From: Sodiomyces alkalinus F11 | Lineage: Eukaryota; Ascomycota; Sordariomycetes; Glomerellales; Plectosphaerellaceae | Reading direction: 5' to 3' | Assembly (NCBI RefSeq): GCF_003711515.1 | Contig: NW_021167080.1 | Coordinates: 5,784,346-5,848,345, forward strand | DNA length: 64,000 nucleotides | Part shown: in pieces, positions 1-10,405 of the stretch | How the letters are laid out: every line of letters starts with the position of its first letter | Numbering within the stretch: the stretch's first letter is position 1 | Program-made: the position numbers and the translations under genes | The notes under the pieces: model-generated | The model's database searches: none | Seen by the model: the letters and a program-made list of their open reading frames with translations, nothing else | What the model was told of the DNA's origin: nothing

Positions 1-435
1 TAGAGGGCGGTCGCTTACCCATTCCGCACTATGGCTCTTTCCTCGCGACTATAGGCTACCTTATGCTACCTAGGTAATAAAAAGAACGGCTATGCTTTAT
101 TCGATATAACCCTCGAGACTTAAAACCGCGGAGCAGATTAGTTACTAAGGTTCTCGGCCCCTACTACTCGGGGTTTGTATCTGCATGTGGACGTAATACA
201 GATTTCGGCCGTGATGCAGAGAGTATAGTAGAAGGAATCCGTGAATGATAGAGCGAATATATTGAGGGTAAATTTTGTTTTACAATGGGATATAGAGAAG
301 TGAATAATGCGTAGCCCAGATTCTATACAAAATGATCTTCATTGGTCAGTTCCCTGTCCGACGCGAAGTTTCTACCCTGGTCCCTTCACGTCACCGGAGG
401 GGACCAGGCTGAAAGTCTAAGGCCTCGAGACCCGT
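1..435. other. Intergenic, no gene seen
   Basis: This stretch lies downstream of the FAD-linked oxidoreductase stop codon. I see no convincing coding frame or RNA gene. The reading frames that overlap its right end are antisense shadows of the oxidoreductase's last exon. Confidence 0.6.
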
Positions 436-2510
436 TTACGAAGGCGGATTCAGGGGAATCTTTTGCCCGCCCGTGACAAGCCTCTGGAAGACGAGGTCCG
501 GGTCGTACCGCTCCTGAACCTCCTGCAGCCGCTTGACGTTCCTCTCTCCATACGACGCAATGGCCTGCTGGGTCCCGTCCGAATACGGCAACATGCTGTT
601 TGGGAGAGCAGTCGGTCAGCCCACACTCCCGACTCACGACGATAGGATAGTAATCAAAGTCAAGCAAGCTCCACTCACATATAAGGAAACAAGAGATCCT
701 GGAGCTTGGCCTCTGCCTCCATCGTGCGGATGAACACGCCCCACGCCGGGAAGACTTCGTCGATGTCCTCCACGTTGTTGAACTGGAGGCCCAGGTAGAA
801 GACTGTTCTCGCGCGCACACGTGTCAGCCAAACCACATAGCTGATTCTCTCTTGTTGATGTGTACCTGACGGGATTGGTTGTCAGGATGGAAATATTCAG
901 CTTAAACTAACCTGTCAGGGGCCTCCCTGGCTCGGCCCTGTCGAGGCCGAGAGGGTTGTTTATCCCGGACTTCTCGATAGCCAGCGTTGAGATGGGCATG
1001 ACGGTTTGCAGGCCAGTTAGACCTTCGATGTGGGAAATGCTCGAGCAGAACTCGACCCATTTGTCGAGGATGTAGCTTAAGTACGACTCGTTTGGGTACA
1101 CGGTGAAGGTGAAGTGCGTTTGCCTGGAAATGGGACGCGATATCATATCAGCAGATTCAAGACAGACAGAGATCAAGGCCAACTTACACGAGACCGTCCG
1201 GGAACCCTGCGACCAACTCCTCAGCCAGATCCACATACGAGTTGCTCTTGATAGTTGAGTTATCGTGCTCCACGTCAAGCCACGGCTGCAGCGACTCCGG
1301 CAGCGCGTCTACGGCCTGGTTGTACACAATAGGCGAAAACCCATACGTGGTATTCGTAGCCCCATCGTACACATACGATGGCAGCACGTGTGTGTCGATG
1401 TCCCTCTCGGCCGTCTCAACCTGATACTGATACGTGAGTCTCTTCAGCTGCGGCAGGACGCTCGGCGGATACGTCACCCGTCCGCCATACATGCCCCTAT
1501 GCGGGACAGTTTGCAGAGTCAAGTGCGTAACGACGCCGAAGTTATTCGACGTGCCCTTAAGCGCCCAATACAGCTCCGGGTGGTGCTCCGCATCGGTGTC
1601 CACAACAGTGCCGTTACCGAGCACCACGCGGTGGCCCGCGACGTTGTCGATGGCGAGGCCGTGGCTGTTGGCAAAGAAGGAGAAGCCTGCTCCGAGGGCG
1701 AGGCCGGTGCCCACGGTAGCGAAGCGCCCGCCGACGACCATATAGCCGAGGGGCTCGATAGCGGGGTAAACCTCTGACCAGGTAAGGCCCATGCCGATAG
1801 TGACGGTGCTATTATCGGGAGACATAGTGATGTCGCGGATGCGCTTCATGCTGACGAGGATGCCGTTGTCGATGTTGGCGGCGCCGCGGATGGCGCTGTG
1901 CCCTCCTCCGCGGATCGCGAAAGGGCATCCCTCTTCAGAGAAGATGGAGACGGCTATAGAGACTTCATCGGTGGAGCTGGGGAGGAAGACGCAGGTCGGG
2001 TCAAGCCATTCGGTGGCGGCTGTGGTGTGAGGAAATGGGTATGGTCAGAGACGGGTTTTCAAGTTTCATCAAGCTACAGCTCAACGGAGGAGCTCCGGAG
2101 TAGGGAACGTGCGGACTCAGAGATCATCTCTCGAAGGAAAGGCCAACTTACACCAGAAGGCAGTCTTTTCTCGGTAGTAGGTCGAGGATTGCGAGTTATC
2201 CCGGGCGAAGGTGCTGTCAGGGAAATAAGATGCGAGGGCCGCACACTGCAACAAGTTAGCAGCACGATCTCATGGTAGTCGAGTAAGAGCTCTAGTCTCT
2301 CCAGCAGCCAGAGCCCAGAAGTGATACAGAGGTTAAGGGAGGGGCCAGTTGCATTCTTCTTCTGTACCATGGGACTCCAGATCCGGGCCTATCACTTACA
2401 CATGTCGAGACGGCCACACCTAGATAGGGAGGAGACGTTTCCGGACATACTGCCCACGCAAGGGATGGCAGCGTGGCAACGAGCACGGAAAGCCCACGGA
2501 GAGGTGCCAT
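436..2510 (-). CDS. Secreted FAD-linked oxidoreductase (BBE-like, PCMH-type FAD domain)
   Basis: Six exons give 510 aa and close in frame: 2510-2400, 2245-2152, 2019-1188, 1123-912, 802-679, 595-436. The N-terminus MAPLRGLSVLVATLPSLAWA is a signal peptide, so the enzyme is probably secreted. The FAD domain follows. RGGGHS at about residues 105-110 places His109 where the family binds FAD through histidine. A glycine-rich TVGTGLALGAG segment comes next. I see no Cys of the kind used for a second covalent FAD bond, so single attachment is likely. The C-terminus has the BBE signature YGERN..RL....YDP..VF. Relatives oxidise alcohols, sugars or secondary-metabolite intermediates; the substrate cannot be read from sequence. 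The gene is divergent from the alpha/beta hydrolase across an A+T-rich island. Family call firm, exact splice sites good. Confidence 0.88.
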
Positions 2511-2639
2511 CGCGCTGTGTGATACAGACTTGATAGATCCGGGTGAACACAGCACTGCAAAGTTCAGATGCAGAGTCTAGTGAGCCAAGGCACACTTTCA
2601 GAGGTGAGTTGGGATTAGGAGTTGAAACCAAGGGGGCGG

Positions 2640-4127
2640 ACGGTCCATTTCTGCTGCTACGTGCGTGCTTTTATATTATATGCAACAGCTCCCCTACTTG
2701 GAGCTTTCAGTTACACTGATGGGTTACAATTCGGGACGATTTGCAGTAAGCACGCGTGCCGCACGTGGATAGGTTACACGGGCCTCGAAGGCGAACGGCC
2801 CGAGAAAAGTGACAAGTGGTACAGCAGCAGGTACTATACAACAACCCCTGTTTAATTGTTCAATGGGGTTCATTCGTTAACTACCCTTTTAGGAAGTTGA
2901 GGAAGAGTCGAGAAACGTACCTGCATACCTGCACTAACGGCACGTACCATAAAATATTTTAACAATACAACAAGATATCTCTTTATATTAATCTAGAATC
3001 GATCTATAGCTATTTTATATAGGAATGGATTTAGCTATTATTTATACACGCTATATAGGAGGTAGTTCCTATTAACTTACTAGATATCGACTTTAACTTA
3101 CTGGGGAGTTATAAGGTAGTCTAAAAGAGTACTAAGTAGTATATTCAAACCCCTGTATTTTATATAGAAAACCTATACACTTGATATATCTAGTTGTAGT
3201 CTCTTCCGATTATTATCGTGATACTATTAGTTTATTTAGGCTCCGTAAGTATACTTTAAACAGTTAAACAGGGGTTAGAGTGTATAACTACATTATTATC
3301 TACTGGGACTATATAGTATAAGCCTTACTACTGCTCCCCGTACTTAAAGTATAGGTTAGAAGGTTCTTTAAAGGCCTACTAGTCTTTATATTTTGACAGT
3401 TAGAAGATAAATAAAATAATTATAGACTATAGGGTATATTCTAAGGATATATTCTAGAGTCGAAAAATAAAAGAATAATAGTATTAAATAGTATAGAATA
3501 TATATAGAGTATATACTCCAAAGTAGATAATAGTATATTTAATATTATTATAGAATTATATATTATATATTAAAACTGTATTAATATTCAGAGTACCTTT
3601 AATCTAGACTATAAACTGTCTATATTTCTATTTTATATCGTAATATCATTATTCCACTATTCTTTTTATTATAGTATATATACTAAGTATATATATCGTA
3701 TAAGCCCTCTTTCACGTAAAAGACTTTATTTCTTTAACGCTATAGTATAGTATATTTAAACTATATATACTATTAAGATATACTGTATACAATTAGTACC
3801 TGGCTAAAGTCACGCTTTTGCGGAGCCTATGCAGGCCGTCGCGTATGCAGTCAGGTTCCTCTATTCCTGTGCCTGAGCCGTCTCGCAAGTCCGGGACCTG
3901 AAAAGTCGGTCATCCCTTTTTACCCCCCGTCGAAGTACTCGGGTCCAGAGTCCGGGCACCACCCGGTCCATCACGATCCCTGCACTAGTTCATAAGAATA
4001 GTGGCTTAGTGGCTTTATGGGATTGGAGCTGAAATGGCTTCTTTTTCTAGCCGAATCTGGTTCAGATCTGCCTTGGCGTCACATCCGCCAGTCTGGTTGT
4101 CTAATCTCATAGTCGAACTCGCAAGCA
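2640..4127. repeat. A+T-rich island, probably RIP-mutated repeat (core about 2930-3790)
   Basis: From about 2930 to 3790 the sequence becomes strongly A+T-rich, dominated by TATA/TAGTATA-type words, with no open frame of note. Flanks on both sides return abruptly to ordinary composition. Such sharp A+T-rich blocks in Pezizomycotina are usually old transposon copies hit by RIP. I could not recognise a transposon protein, so the element type is unknown. About 2640-2930 and 3800-4127 contain no gene and probably the promoters of the two divergent genes. Confidence 0.7.
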
Positions 4128-5436
4128 ATGCACTTCACAATGCTCCCTTCCACGGCCGCCTTGGCTGTCCAGTTTCTGGCATGCGTGCAGCTCTCCCAGG
4201 CCGCGTCGAGTGGTAGTGGTAAGCTAACCCTCCGCACTGACCCTGGCGAATCCAGATCCGCATATAGCGAACCTATTGCTAATGGAAACAGAATCGCAAG
4301 ATGCCCTCCTGCAATCTCAAAATGTCCTGATGGCACAATCTAACGAGACGGAGGGACTGTTGCCCCTTTGCCGGGATGTCGTCTTCCCGGTCAAGGCCGT
4401 CAAGTCGATCGAGGGCGAATTCTCCCTAGAAAACTACGACCTCAACGTGCTCTTCGGCTGGGCATCTAGGGAGGTTCTCCGCGACGGCGAGTACGAGATC
4501 TCGGCACGCCTATGCGAGCCCGCGTCGGGCATCGAGCGCAAGGAGATGCTGCAGCTCCTGATCCACGGCGCGACCTTTAATAAGGTCATGTGGGATTTTC
4601 CCTATAAGCCAGAGACGTACAGCTGGACCCGGTTTATGACGGCCGCGGGCTACACGACTCTGGCAATAGACCTTGTGGGTATGTAGAGCGCGCCTTCTTG
4701 TTCCCCTCTGCACGAGCAAAATTTGACTGGGTCCCCTTGACTTCCAGGGAACGGAAACAGCTCCAAGCCCGACGGCCTCTTCGAAGCTCAAACAGGGACC
4801 TTCATCCAAACAGTCCACCAGGTAATCGAAACCATTCGCGCCGATGAGACCGCCCTCGGCCGTACTTTCGACAAGATCGCCATCGTCGGCTTCTCCATCG
4901 GCGCTATCGTCGCCAACTCCATCGCCGACAGGTACCCTTCTGACGCAGACGCTATTGTCCTCCTCGGTATTACTTGGGACCTCGCATGGATCTATCCTGC
5001 CTTCCTTACTGGCATGCAAACCGCAGCAAATCTGGTCGACCCGGAGCGCTGGGGCGACCTCGACGGCTGGTACCAGACGCAGCCGACGCGGGCGACGCGG
5101 CGGCTGGCCTGCTTCGCGGGCGACTTTGAAGAGGGCGCCGTGCAAACTGACTTTGAGACGCGTGATATCGACACCTTTGGTACGGCTGTTACCTTTACGT
5201 ATCATCTTGTTACGGCTCCTCAGTATGTGGGTCCAGTGTTCCTAGGGCTCGGGAAGGACGATTCGACTTTCTGCCCGCGGACTTGTGGGATCGAACCGTA
5301 CAAGGTCTATACTCAGTTCCCTAAGGCGAAGGAGCATATGGTCAAGGTGTATCCGAACACGGGGCATGCGCTGATGTATCATCGTGTTGCTCCTGTCTTG
5401 TTCGCAGACTGCAGGGAATTTTTGGACGCGTTTTGA
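4128..5436 (+). CDS. Secreted alpha/beta-hydrolase
   Basis: Three exons (4128-4218, 4292-4678, 4748-5436) join in phase to give 388 aa. The first intron has a GCTAAT branch site. A second ATG at 4140 (MLPST...) starts a cleaner signal peptide ending near QLSQA, so the true start may be either. The alpha/beta-hydrolase fold shows LLIHGATF (oxyanion region), the nucleophile elbow GFSIG with Ser209, an acidic LGKDDS (Asp330/331) and the catalytic His in NTGHALMYH (His366). The protein is probably an extracellular esterase, lipase or lactonase; substrate unknown. It is divergent from the FAD oxidoreductase with an A+T-rich block between them, an arrangement seen in small metabolic clusters. That link is inference only. 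Confidence 0.85.
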
Positions 5437-5843
5437 GGGCTGCGGCCTAGGAAAGTGACTGACTGATAGCCTGGGTTATGCTTTCATCTAGCCCTGCGTG
5501 ACTCGTGAGGCCTACTGGTTCTCGTCAGCAAGTGCCGAGCCGTACTGCTGCCTTCTGTCTATGGAAACGGATGAGAATTGAGCTTGCGTATAGAGTAGCT
5601 ATAAATCAGTCATCCTGTTTCTCGTTGCTTTGGGCAAGTTGCAACGCGGTGGCACCCCTTCTTGAGTACTTCCAATGGTGACAGCGCTTTGACGATGCTA
5701 CTATGCGTCTGTCATTCCTCCTCTTATTTACTTCCATGGATTTTATATAATACGCCTGTATTTGTCAAGTTGACGGCTCTGACGCCCTAGTATGCATTAA
5801 AGTCCTATCCTAATATATTCGAAACAAAACCTATATTTAGCTA
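5437..5843. other. Intergenic, no gene seen
   Basis: This is the 3' region of the alpha/beta-hydrolase, becoming A+T-rich towards the MITE at 5844. I see no conserved frame. Confidence 0.5.
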
Positions 5844-5995
5844 CAGTGGGTGAGCAATAACTTCGGTATATTTCAAAGATCCAGTGATTCGTTACTTTTG
5901 CAACATAATATGGTTTTTGCCCTAAGAGAAAAGTGTTACCTAAAAGGTTCGAAGCATTCTACTTTGGGTTATCCCGAACTTTTGCTCACTCACTG
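5844..5995. mobile_element. Tc1/mariner-type MITE with TA target duplication
   Basis: A 152-bp element is bounded by TA on both sides (5842-5843 and 5996-5997). The left end reads CAGTGGGTGAGCAATAACTT and the right end is its imperfect inverse (AACTTTTGCTCACTCACTG), giving terminal inverted repeats of about 25 bp. No coding capacity is visible. TA-flanked inverted repeats starting CAGT are typical of short non-autonomous derivatives of Tc1/mariner/pogo (Fot1-like) transposons in fungi. Confidence 0.8.
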
Positions 5996-5997
5996 TA

Positions 5998-7009
5998 CCT
6001 CCTAATTACTAAGATATAGAATCCAGAATAGCTGCCCTCCTAAGCAGCTTAGCTTCTACTATCGCTGCAGAAAAGACAGACGCACGCTCCGTCTTATCAG
6101 TGAAAGCCGTCAGAGAAACTCAGATTATCCAGCCGAACTATCAACAGGCCCCCGGTGAAATTGTTTCACCTCACTAGAATGCGCGTCCGCATCGGTCGCC
6201 TCTCATCAAACAGTGCCGTGGCATCCGTTGGCAGCGTATCTTTGACGGCACTTACCCGATATCGGACTCCTGCCACGGCTCTTTGAGATGCGCCACTGTC
6301 GACCGCATATAAACGCAGGTACGAACCTGAGGTCTCGACGATGCGCACAGCGTGTTGCGCTTAGTTGCCATTATAGTATATTTACTATAATTTATAAGCT
6401 ATAGCTTCTTAACCGAAACAGCAGCGATAGGAGCGTTTTCTTCTGAGAGTCCCCATCGATTGATTCAAGTTAATTTGAGTAAGGTCTTAGTTCTAAACTC
6501 GACTCGGATGATGTCTTTCTGCTCGCCTTGCCTTGCCGGCTGCATCTTTGACTCACTGTCAGATTTTGCATATTCTTAGTTATCACAAAGGCCTTGAACT
6601 GAGTGCTCTGAGCTCAGTAGCCCAAATTACCATAGTTGGGAAGAGAGGTCTGGAAGCTCCTTGCTGGGATCCGTGCGGTGGCAGTACGTTGTACGCGGGT
6701 CTAGGACTCGGGTCCCACAGGCCTCACATGCCGGTTCCTCCCCTAGATAGTGGGACTAGGACGTATTACTCAGAGCTCGGATTCGGTCTAGACAACGTCG
6801 ACGTTTCTCGTGGTTACTGGGTAGATCGCCGCAGGAACAACTGTAATTACATGTAAGCTGTTGAAGAACCCCCCACCGCATCCCATCACATCACGTAACA
6901 TCATATCACCCCACTCTCTGACTCCAGCTGTCACTTTCCGGTCAATCAGCGGCCTGGATGTAGACATCAGCTCTCAGGCCGGCATGGACGTCGGCAAGTC
7001 CCGCTAGAA
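5998..7009. other. Intergenic, no supported gene
   Basis: This is mixed-composition DNA. A 60-codon minus frame (6166-6348) and a 107-codon plus frame (6533-6856) exist but show no recognisable motif or exon partner. I see no RNA gene. Confidence 0.45.
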
Positions 7010-7330
7010 ATTGGCTTGAGGAGATTATGGAGACAACGGTGACTGATCTGTGCGAAGGTCGCAGCGCCAGCGCCCACGTGCTGCTGTATAATGGCAGCGG
7101 GAGCGGCAAGACTAAGACGGCCGTGGCCTACCCCGGGGTTCGGCGTTTAACTCGACAAGGCCATCGGACTTGGCGATAAGGCAGGGCCTAGGATCGGCAG
7201 GAATCTGCCAGCGGGAGCGGCAAGACTAAGACGGGCCGTGGCCTACCCCGGGGTTCGGCGTTTAACTCGACAAGGCCATCGGACTCGGCGACAAGGCAGG
7301 GCCTAGAATCGGCAGGAGTCTGCTGACTAT
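7010..7330 (+). pseudogene. P-loop NTPase fragment with a 114-bp tandem duplication
   Basis: A short open stretch reads WLEEIMETTVTDL followed by LLYNGSGSGKTKTAVAY, a Walker A-like P-loop. The segment 7095-7208, which contains the P-loop, is repeated directly at 7209-7323 with one inserted G and a few substitutions, so the second copy changes frame. Neither copy continues into an open NTPase domain. It looks like a degraded and locally duplicated piece of a P-loop NTPase gene. The LLYNGSGSGKT wording resembles NTPases linked to fungal crinkler/RHS-type proteins, but I cannot support that assignment. Confidence 0.4.
7095..7323. repeat. Two-copy direct tandem repeat, 114/115 bp
   Basis: Copy 1 (7095-7208) and copy 2 (7209-7323) are nearly identical. 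They differ by one inserted G after AAGACGG and by substitutions that are mainly transitions (for example ACTTGGCGATAAG versus ACTCGGCGACAAG). Confidence 0.9.
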
Positions 7331-7573
7331 TTCTCTTGCATGCAGATTTCCCCTGGCCTAGTGGCTTGACTCTCGGGATGCTTTATGATTGGCTGGGGTT
7401 GATCCCTGTTGGTTTGTTTAACGTATCGGTCCGTAAAGAACATAACCCTGACATCGTCGTCGGCGTTACTCGTGAAGTCGGTAAAATCCACCCCGAGGGA
7501 GGTCTGTGCGACACAACCGGCAAGATGCCCGAAATCCTACGGATATCCACCTTCCGTGCCTGACCGCGTAATT

Positions 7574-7748
7574 GTCGCATGGGCACAGGACCACAACGGG
7601 ACCCCTAGGGGATCCATGCCTGACTAAGGGCTTCGTGTCGCATGGGCACAGGACCACGACGTGGTCTCAGGGAATCCATGCCTGACTAAGGGCTTCGGAC
7701 TATGGCATGGGCACAGACCATGCCTGGCAGACCATGTCTGACTAAGGC
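7574..7748. repeat. About 2.7-copy tandem repeat, unit about 63 bp
   Basis: GTCGCATGGGCACAGGACCA recurs at 7574 and 7637, and a diverged copy lies near 7703. Each is followed by the shared segment ATCCATGCCTGACTAAGG (CATGTCTGACTAAGG in the third). The array ends about 20 bp before the copia LTR. No coding meaning is visible. Confidence 0.8.
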
Positions 7749-7766
7749 CCCGTTCGCGAAAGCTCA

Positions 7767-7959
7767 TGTCAGATGCCACAGCCACCTTATCGGGGTGTGA
7801 TAAACCATATTGTGTCAGACGTGTAGAGTACCTCGGTCCTATATATCCACCCTTATTTCCCCTGCTTTTTCCGTATAGTTAGACATCCCTATAAAGTATT
7901 ATAAACTTCACTTAGATGAATATATATATAATTCCGCGTACCTTATTTATATTCTAACA
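7767..7959. repeat. Copia-type LTR, RIP-mutated (5' LTR of the following remnant)
   Basis: It begins TGTCAGATGCCA and ends CTAACA, expected CTGACA if one G to A change occurred, so the ends are imperfect inverted repeats as in LTR elements. The same sequence, better preserved, occurs as a solo copy at 26350-26544. Shared blocks include TTATCGGGGTGTGATA, AGACGTGTAGAGTACCTCG, TCCTATATATCCAC and CTATAGTTAGACAT. Confidence 0.8.
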
Positions 7960-10190
7960 GTTATAAGCCTGGCGTTCTAATAAACGAAGCTATTCCGATC
8001 GATCCTATAGCTTCTAGACTATTAAATCAGCCTTAAGTCTATAGCGGGTAGTTTAGTATTATTAGTAATATCTGCCTACTTTAGTTTTATTTAATTATTT
8101 TATTGTTTTTATTATATAACTATTTAAAGCGTTTAGTATAGTTAATTAACCTTTTCGTTTATTCTATTCTACTACTTTTTATTAGTATAACGATAGCTTC
8201 CACGGTAATACTACCTATTATAGGCCTCGTAACGCTTACCGCTCCGAAAGACTAAAGGCCTTGGATTAAAGCCGTGATAACTATCGCGCACTCCTACGAC
8301 CTCGCCGACCTTATTAATCCCGATCTTAAAAAGGCTAAACGGCCTAAGCGCCGTATTCGAACCGATCCAGTAAAACCTCCTACTATAGCCAAAGAATATA
8401 ACGCCTCTAATTAGGATATACTATTTAAGATTTAGTAGGTGAAAGAGGATCGGTATAAGGCTAAAAAGAGGGGGATTTAAGCACTCCACGACTATATCAC
8501 GAAGACGGTTAGCCCTGTTTTAAAGGATTAGTACGCCGGTAAAAAGGAAGTTAAGGATATCCTATATACTCTTAAAATATATCTTAAGCTAATAAACGCC
8601 GCCCAGAAGTTATTAATTAAGCGATATTAGGAGGAATATATATAAAATATTAGGCGAATACCCTATAAGCGCTAGCTAGAGGACTTTATTAAGCTATACC
8701 GGGATACTAAGACGTATAAGGTTAATACCTATAATACTAAGGATAATTAGATTAACGGCTTCTTTAACGCTATTAGGAGCGTTATACCTAAACAGTCTAA
8801 GGCTAAATTTATATACCTTATAACGCTTAAGGAAAAGGACCTACCTTCGATATAGTCTATTATAGAGTAGTATACGATATAGCTTTATCGCCGCTACCCG
8901 TATCGACTCGATAAGAAGCCTACTGTATTATCCTTTTATACGGTAACCTTCCTAGGTAAGGATAAAGAAGGTAAGGATTAGCGGGCATAATCGGGATAAT
9001 AGGGTAATTAATAATCCAATAAATAGTAAAAGAAAGAGTGGCTTTACGACTACCGTATTAAAAAGAGGAGTAAATATAACTATAAGCCTTTATAGAAGTG
9101 CCTAAACGTTAATAAGGCACGTAGGAAGAAGGGATATACACCTTTAAAAGAGATCTTAGAACGCGTCGACCGTATTATTAAGACCTAGGATAATAAACGT
9201 TAAAAGAGATTCCGGGAGAATATCGAGAAGGACGCTAAAAGCCTAAAAACAGGTGCTAAAAAGGACTCTTAGAAGTTATAGCTAAAAGAATCGTCGATAG
9301 AGGTATCTAATTTTATCGATAACCAGGATAAGGATTCCGATAAGGAATCCTATAGAATATACTCTCTTCTATAACTAAACGATAATATTAGTAGTAACCT
9401 CTTTAACCAGCTATTAATCGATTCCGGCACCTCTAGGTATATTACTAGCTAATAACACTTACTATAAGACTTTAAACCTGCTATAGAAGAGTATCGTTTT
9501 TAAACGGGTAGTGGAGAGACTAAGCCAGTTAAGGGTTATAGCAGGATATAATTAGAAGTAGACGACGAATATAGTAATCCCTTTATTTTAGTGCTAAATC
9601 GCGTTACTTTTATATAAGACTACCTAATAACCTTAATCGCGACTAGAAGATTAAAGGAATAGAGTATCGTTTTTAATTCCGGCCTCGAAGTGCTAAAAGT
9701 TAGAAAGGGCTTATTAGCCCTACCTATAAATAACGTTAACGATTAATACGCTCTTATTCTAACGGATCGTTAATAGCACCTACTAAGCAGCTTCTTTAAT
9801 AGCTCTATAACGCCTACTATAAGCGTGGTAGACGCTTATTTATAGTATAAGAGGCTAGGGCACGTAGGCATTACTGCCCTCGATGAAATTAGAGATACCC
9901 TTGTTAGAGGCGTTATTAAAGGAAAAGGTCCTCTTATAGTAGATTATAAGGCCTATACCCTTAGTAAGGTAAAGAAGGTTATCTTAAGAAGGTCACCTAA
10001 CCACTAAACGACGAGGCCGTGGTATAGGGTGGAGGTTAACCTCTTTAGCCTTAACAAGGCCTATAACGGTATATAGGTCATAATGCTTTTATACGATCCC
10101 TGTACTCGTTAAGCTATTATACGGTTCCTGCGTGACTATAAATCAGCCTTACCCACGTTAGTGAATTTTAAGTTCTTCCTAGCAGCTGCT
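7960..10190 (+). mobile_element. Ty1/copia retrotransposon remnant, RIP-mutated and 3'-truncated
   Basis: This is the internal part of a copia element following the LTR. It is crowded with TAA and TAG codons in every frame, as expected after RIP. Recognisable pieces in order are a gag-like stretch (about 8270-9250), the aspartic protease motif DSGTSRYIT (9420-9446), the GAG-pre-integrase motif KRLGHVGITAL (about 9848-9880) and integrase-core wording RPWYRVEVNLFSLNKAYNG (about 10014-10070). Reverse transcriptase, RNase H and the 3' LTR are absent. The element ends near 10190, where a GC-richer PIF1-like fragment begins. It cannot be active. Confidence 0.85.
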
Positions 10191-10382
10191 GTTCAGCAAC
10201 TCCACGTCCGACCGGTCCTGCACTCCTTGTCGAATGCGTTAAAGTCACCGCAAAAGACGACCACTGGGATGCCGCCAAAGTTCTTGTTGGACTCATAGAG
10301 CCTGCAGAGCTGTTCATTGACGGCGTAGAGCGTTCGCGCGCCTAGCATACTAACCTCGTCTACGATAATAGCAGACTTCTAA
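10190..10382 (-). pseudogene. PIF1-like DNA helicase fragment
   Basis: On the minus strand the frame reads IIVDEVSMLGARTLYAVN, then GGIPVVVFCGDFN. These are the Walker B (DEVSM) and following motif (GDF) of PIF1-family helicases, where the family usually continues GDFHQLPPV or similar. Here the frame diverges after GDF and stops. Only about 60 codons remain and both ends are cut, one at the copia remnant. PIF1 helicase pieces occur both in genuine PIF1 paralogues and in Helitron transposons; this fragment is too short to tell. Confidence 0.7.
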
Positions 10383-10405
10383 AATATGAGTTCTAATCGT
10401 GATTG

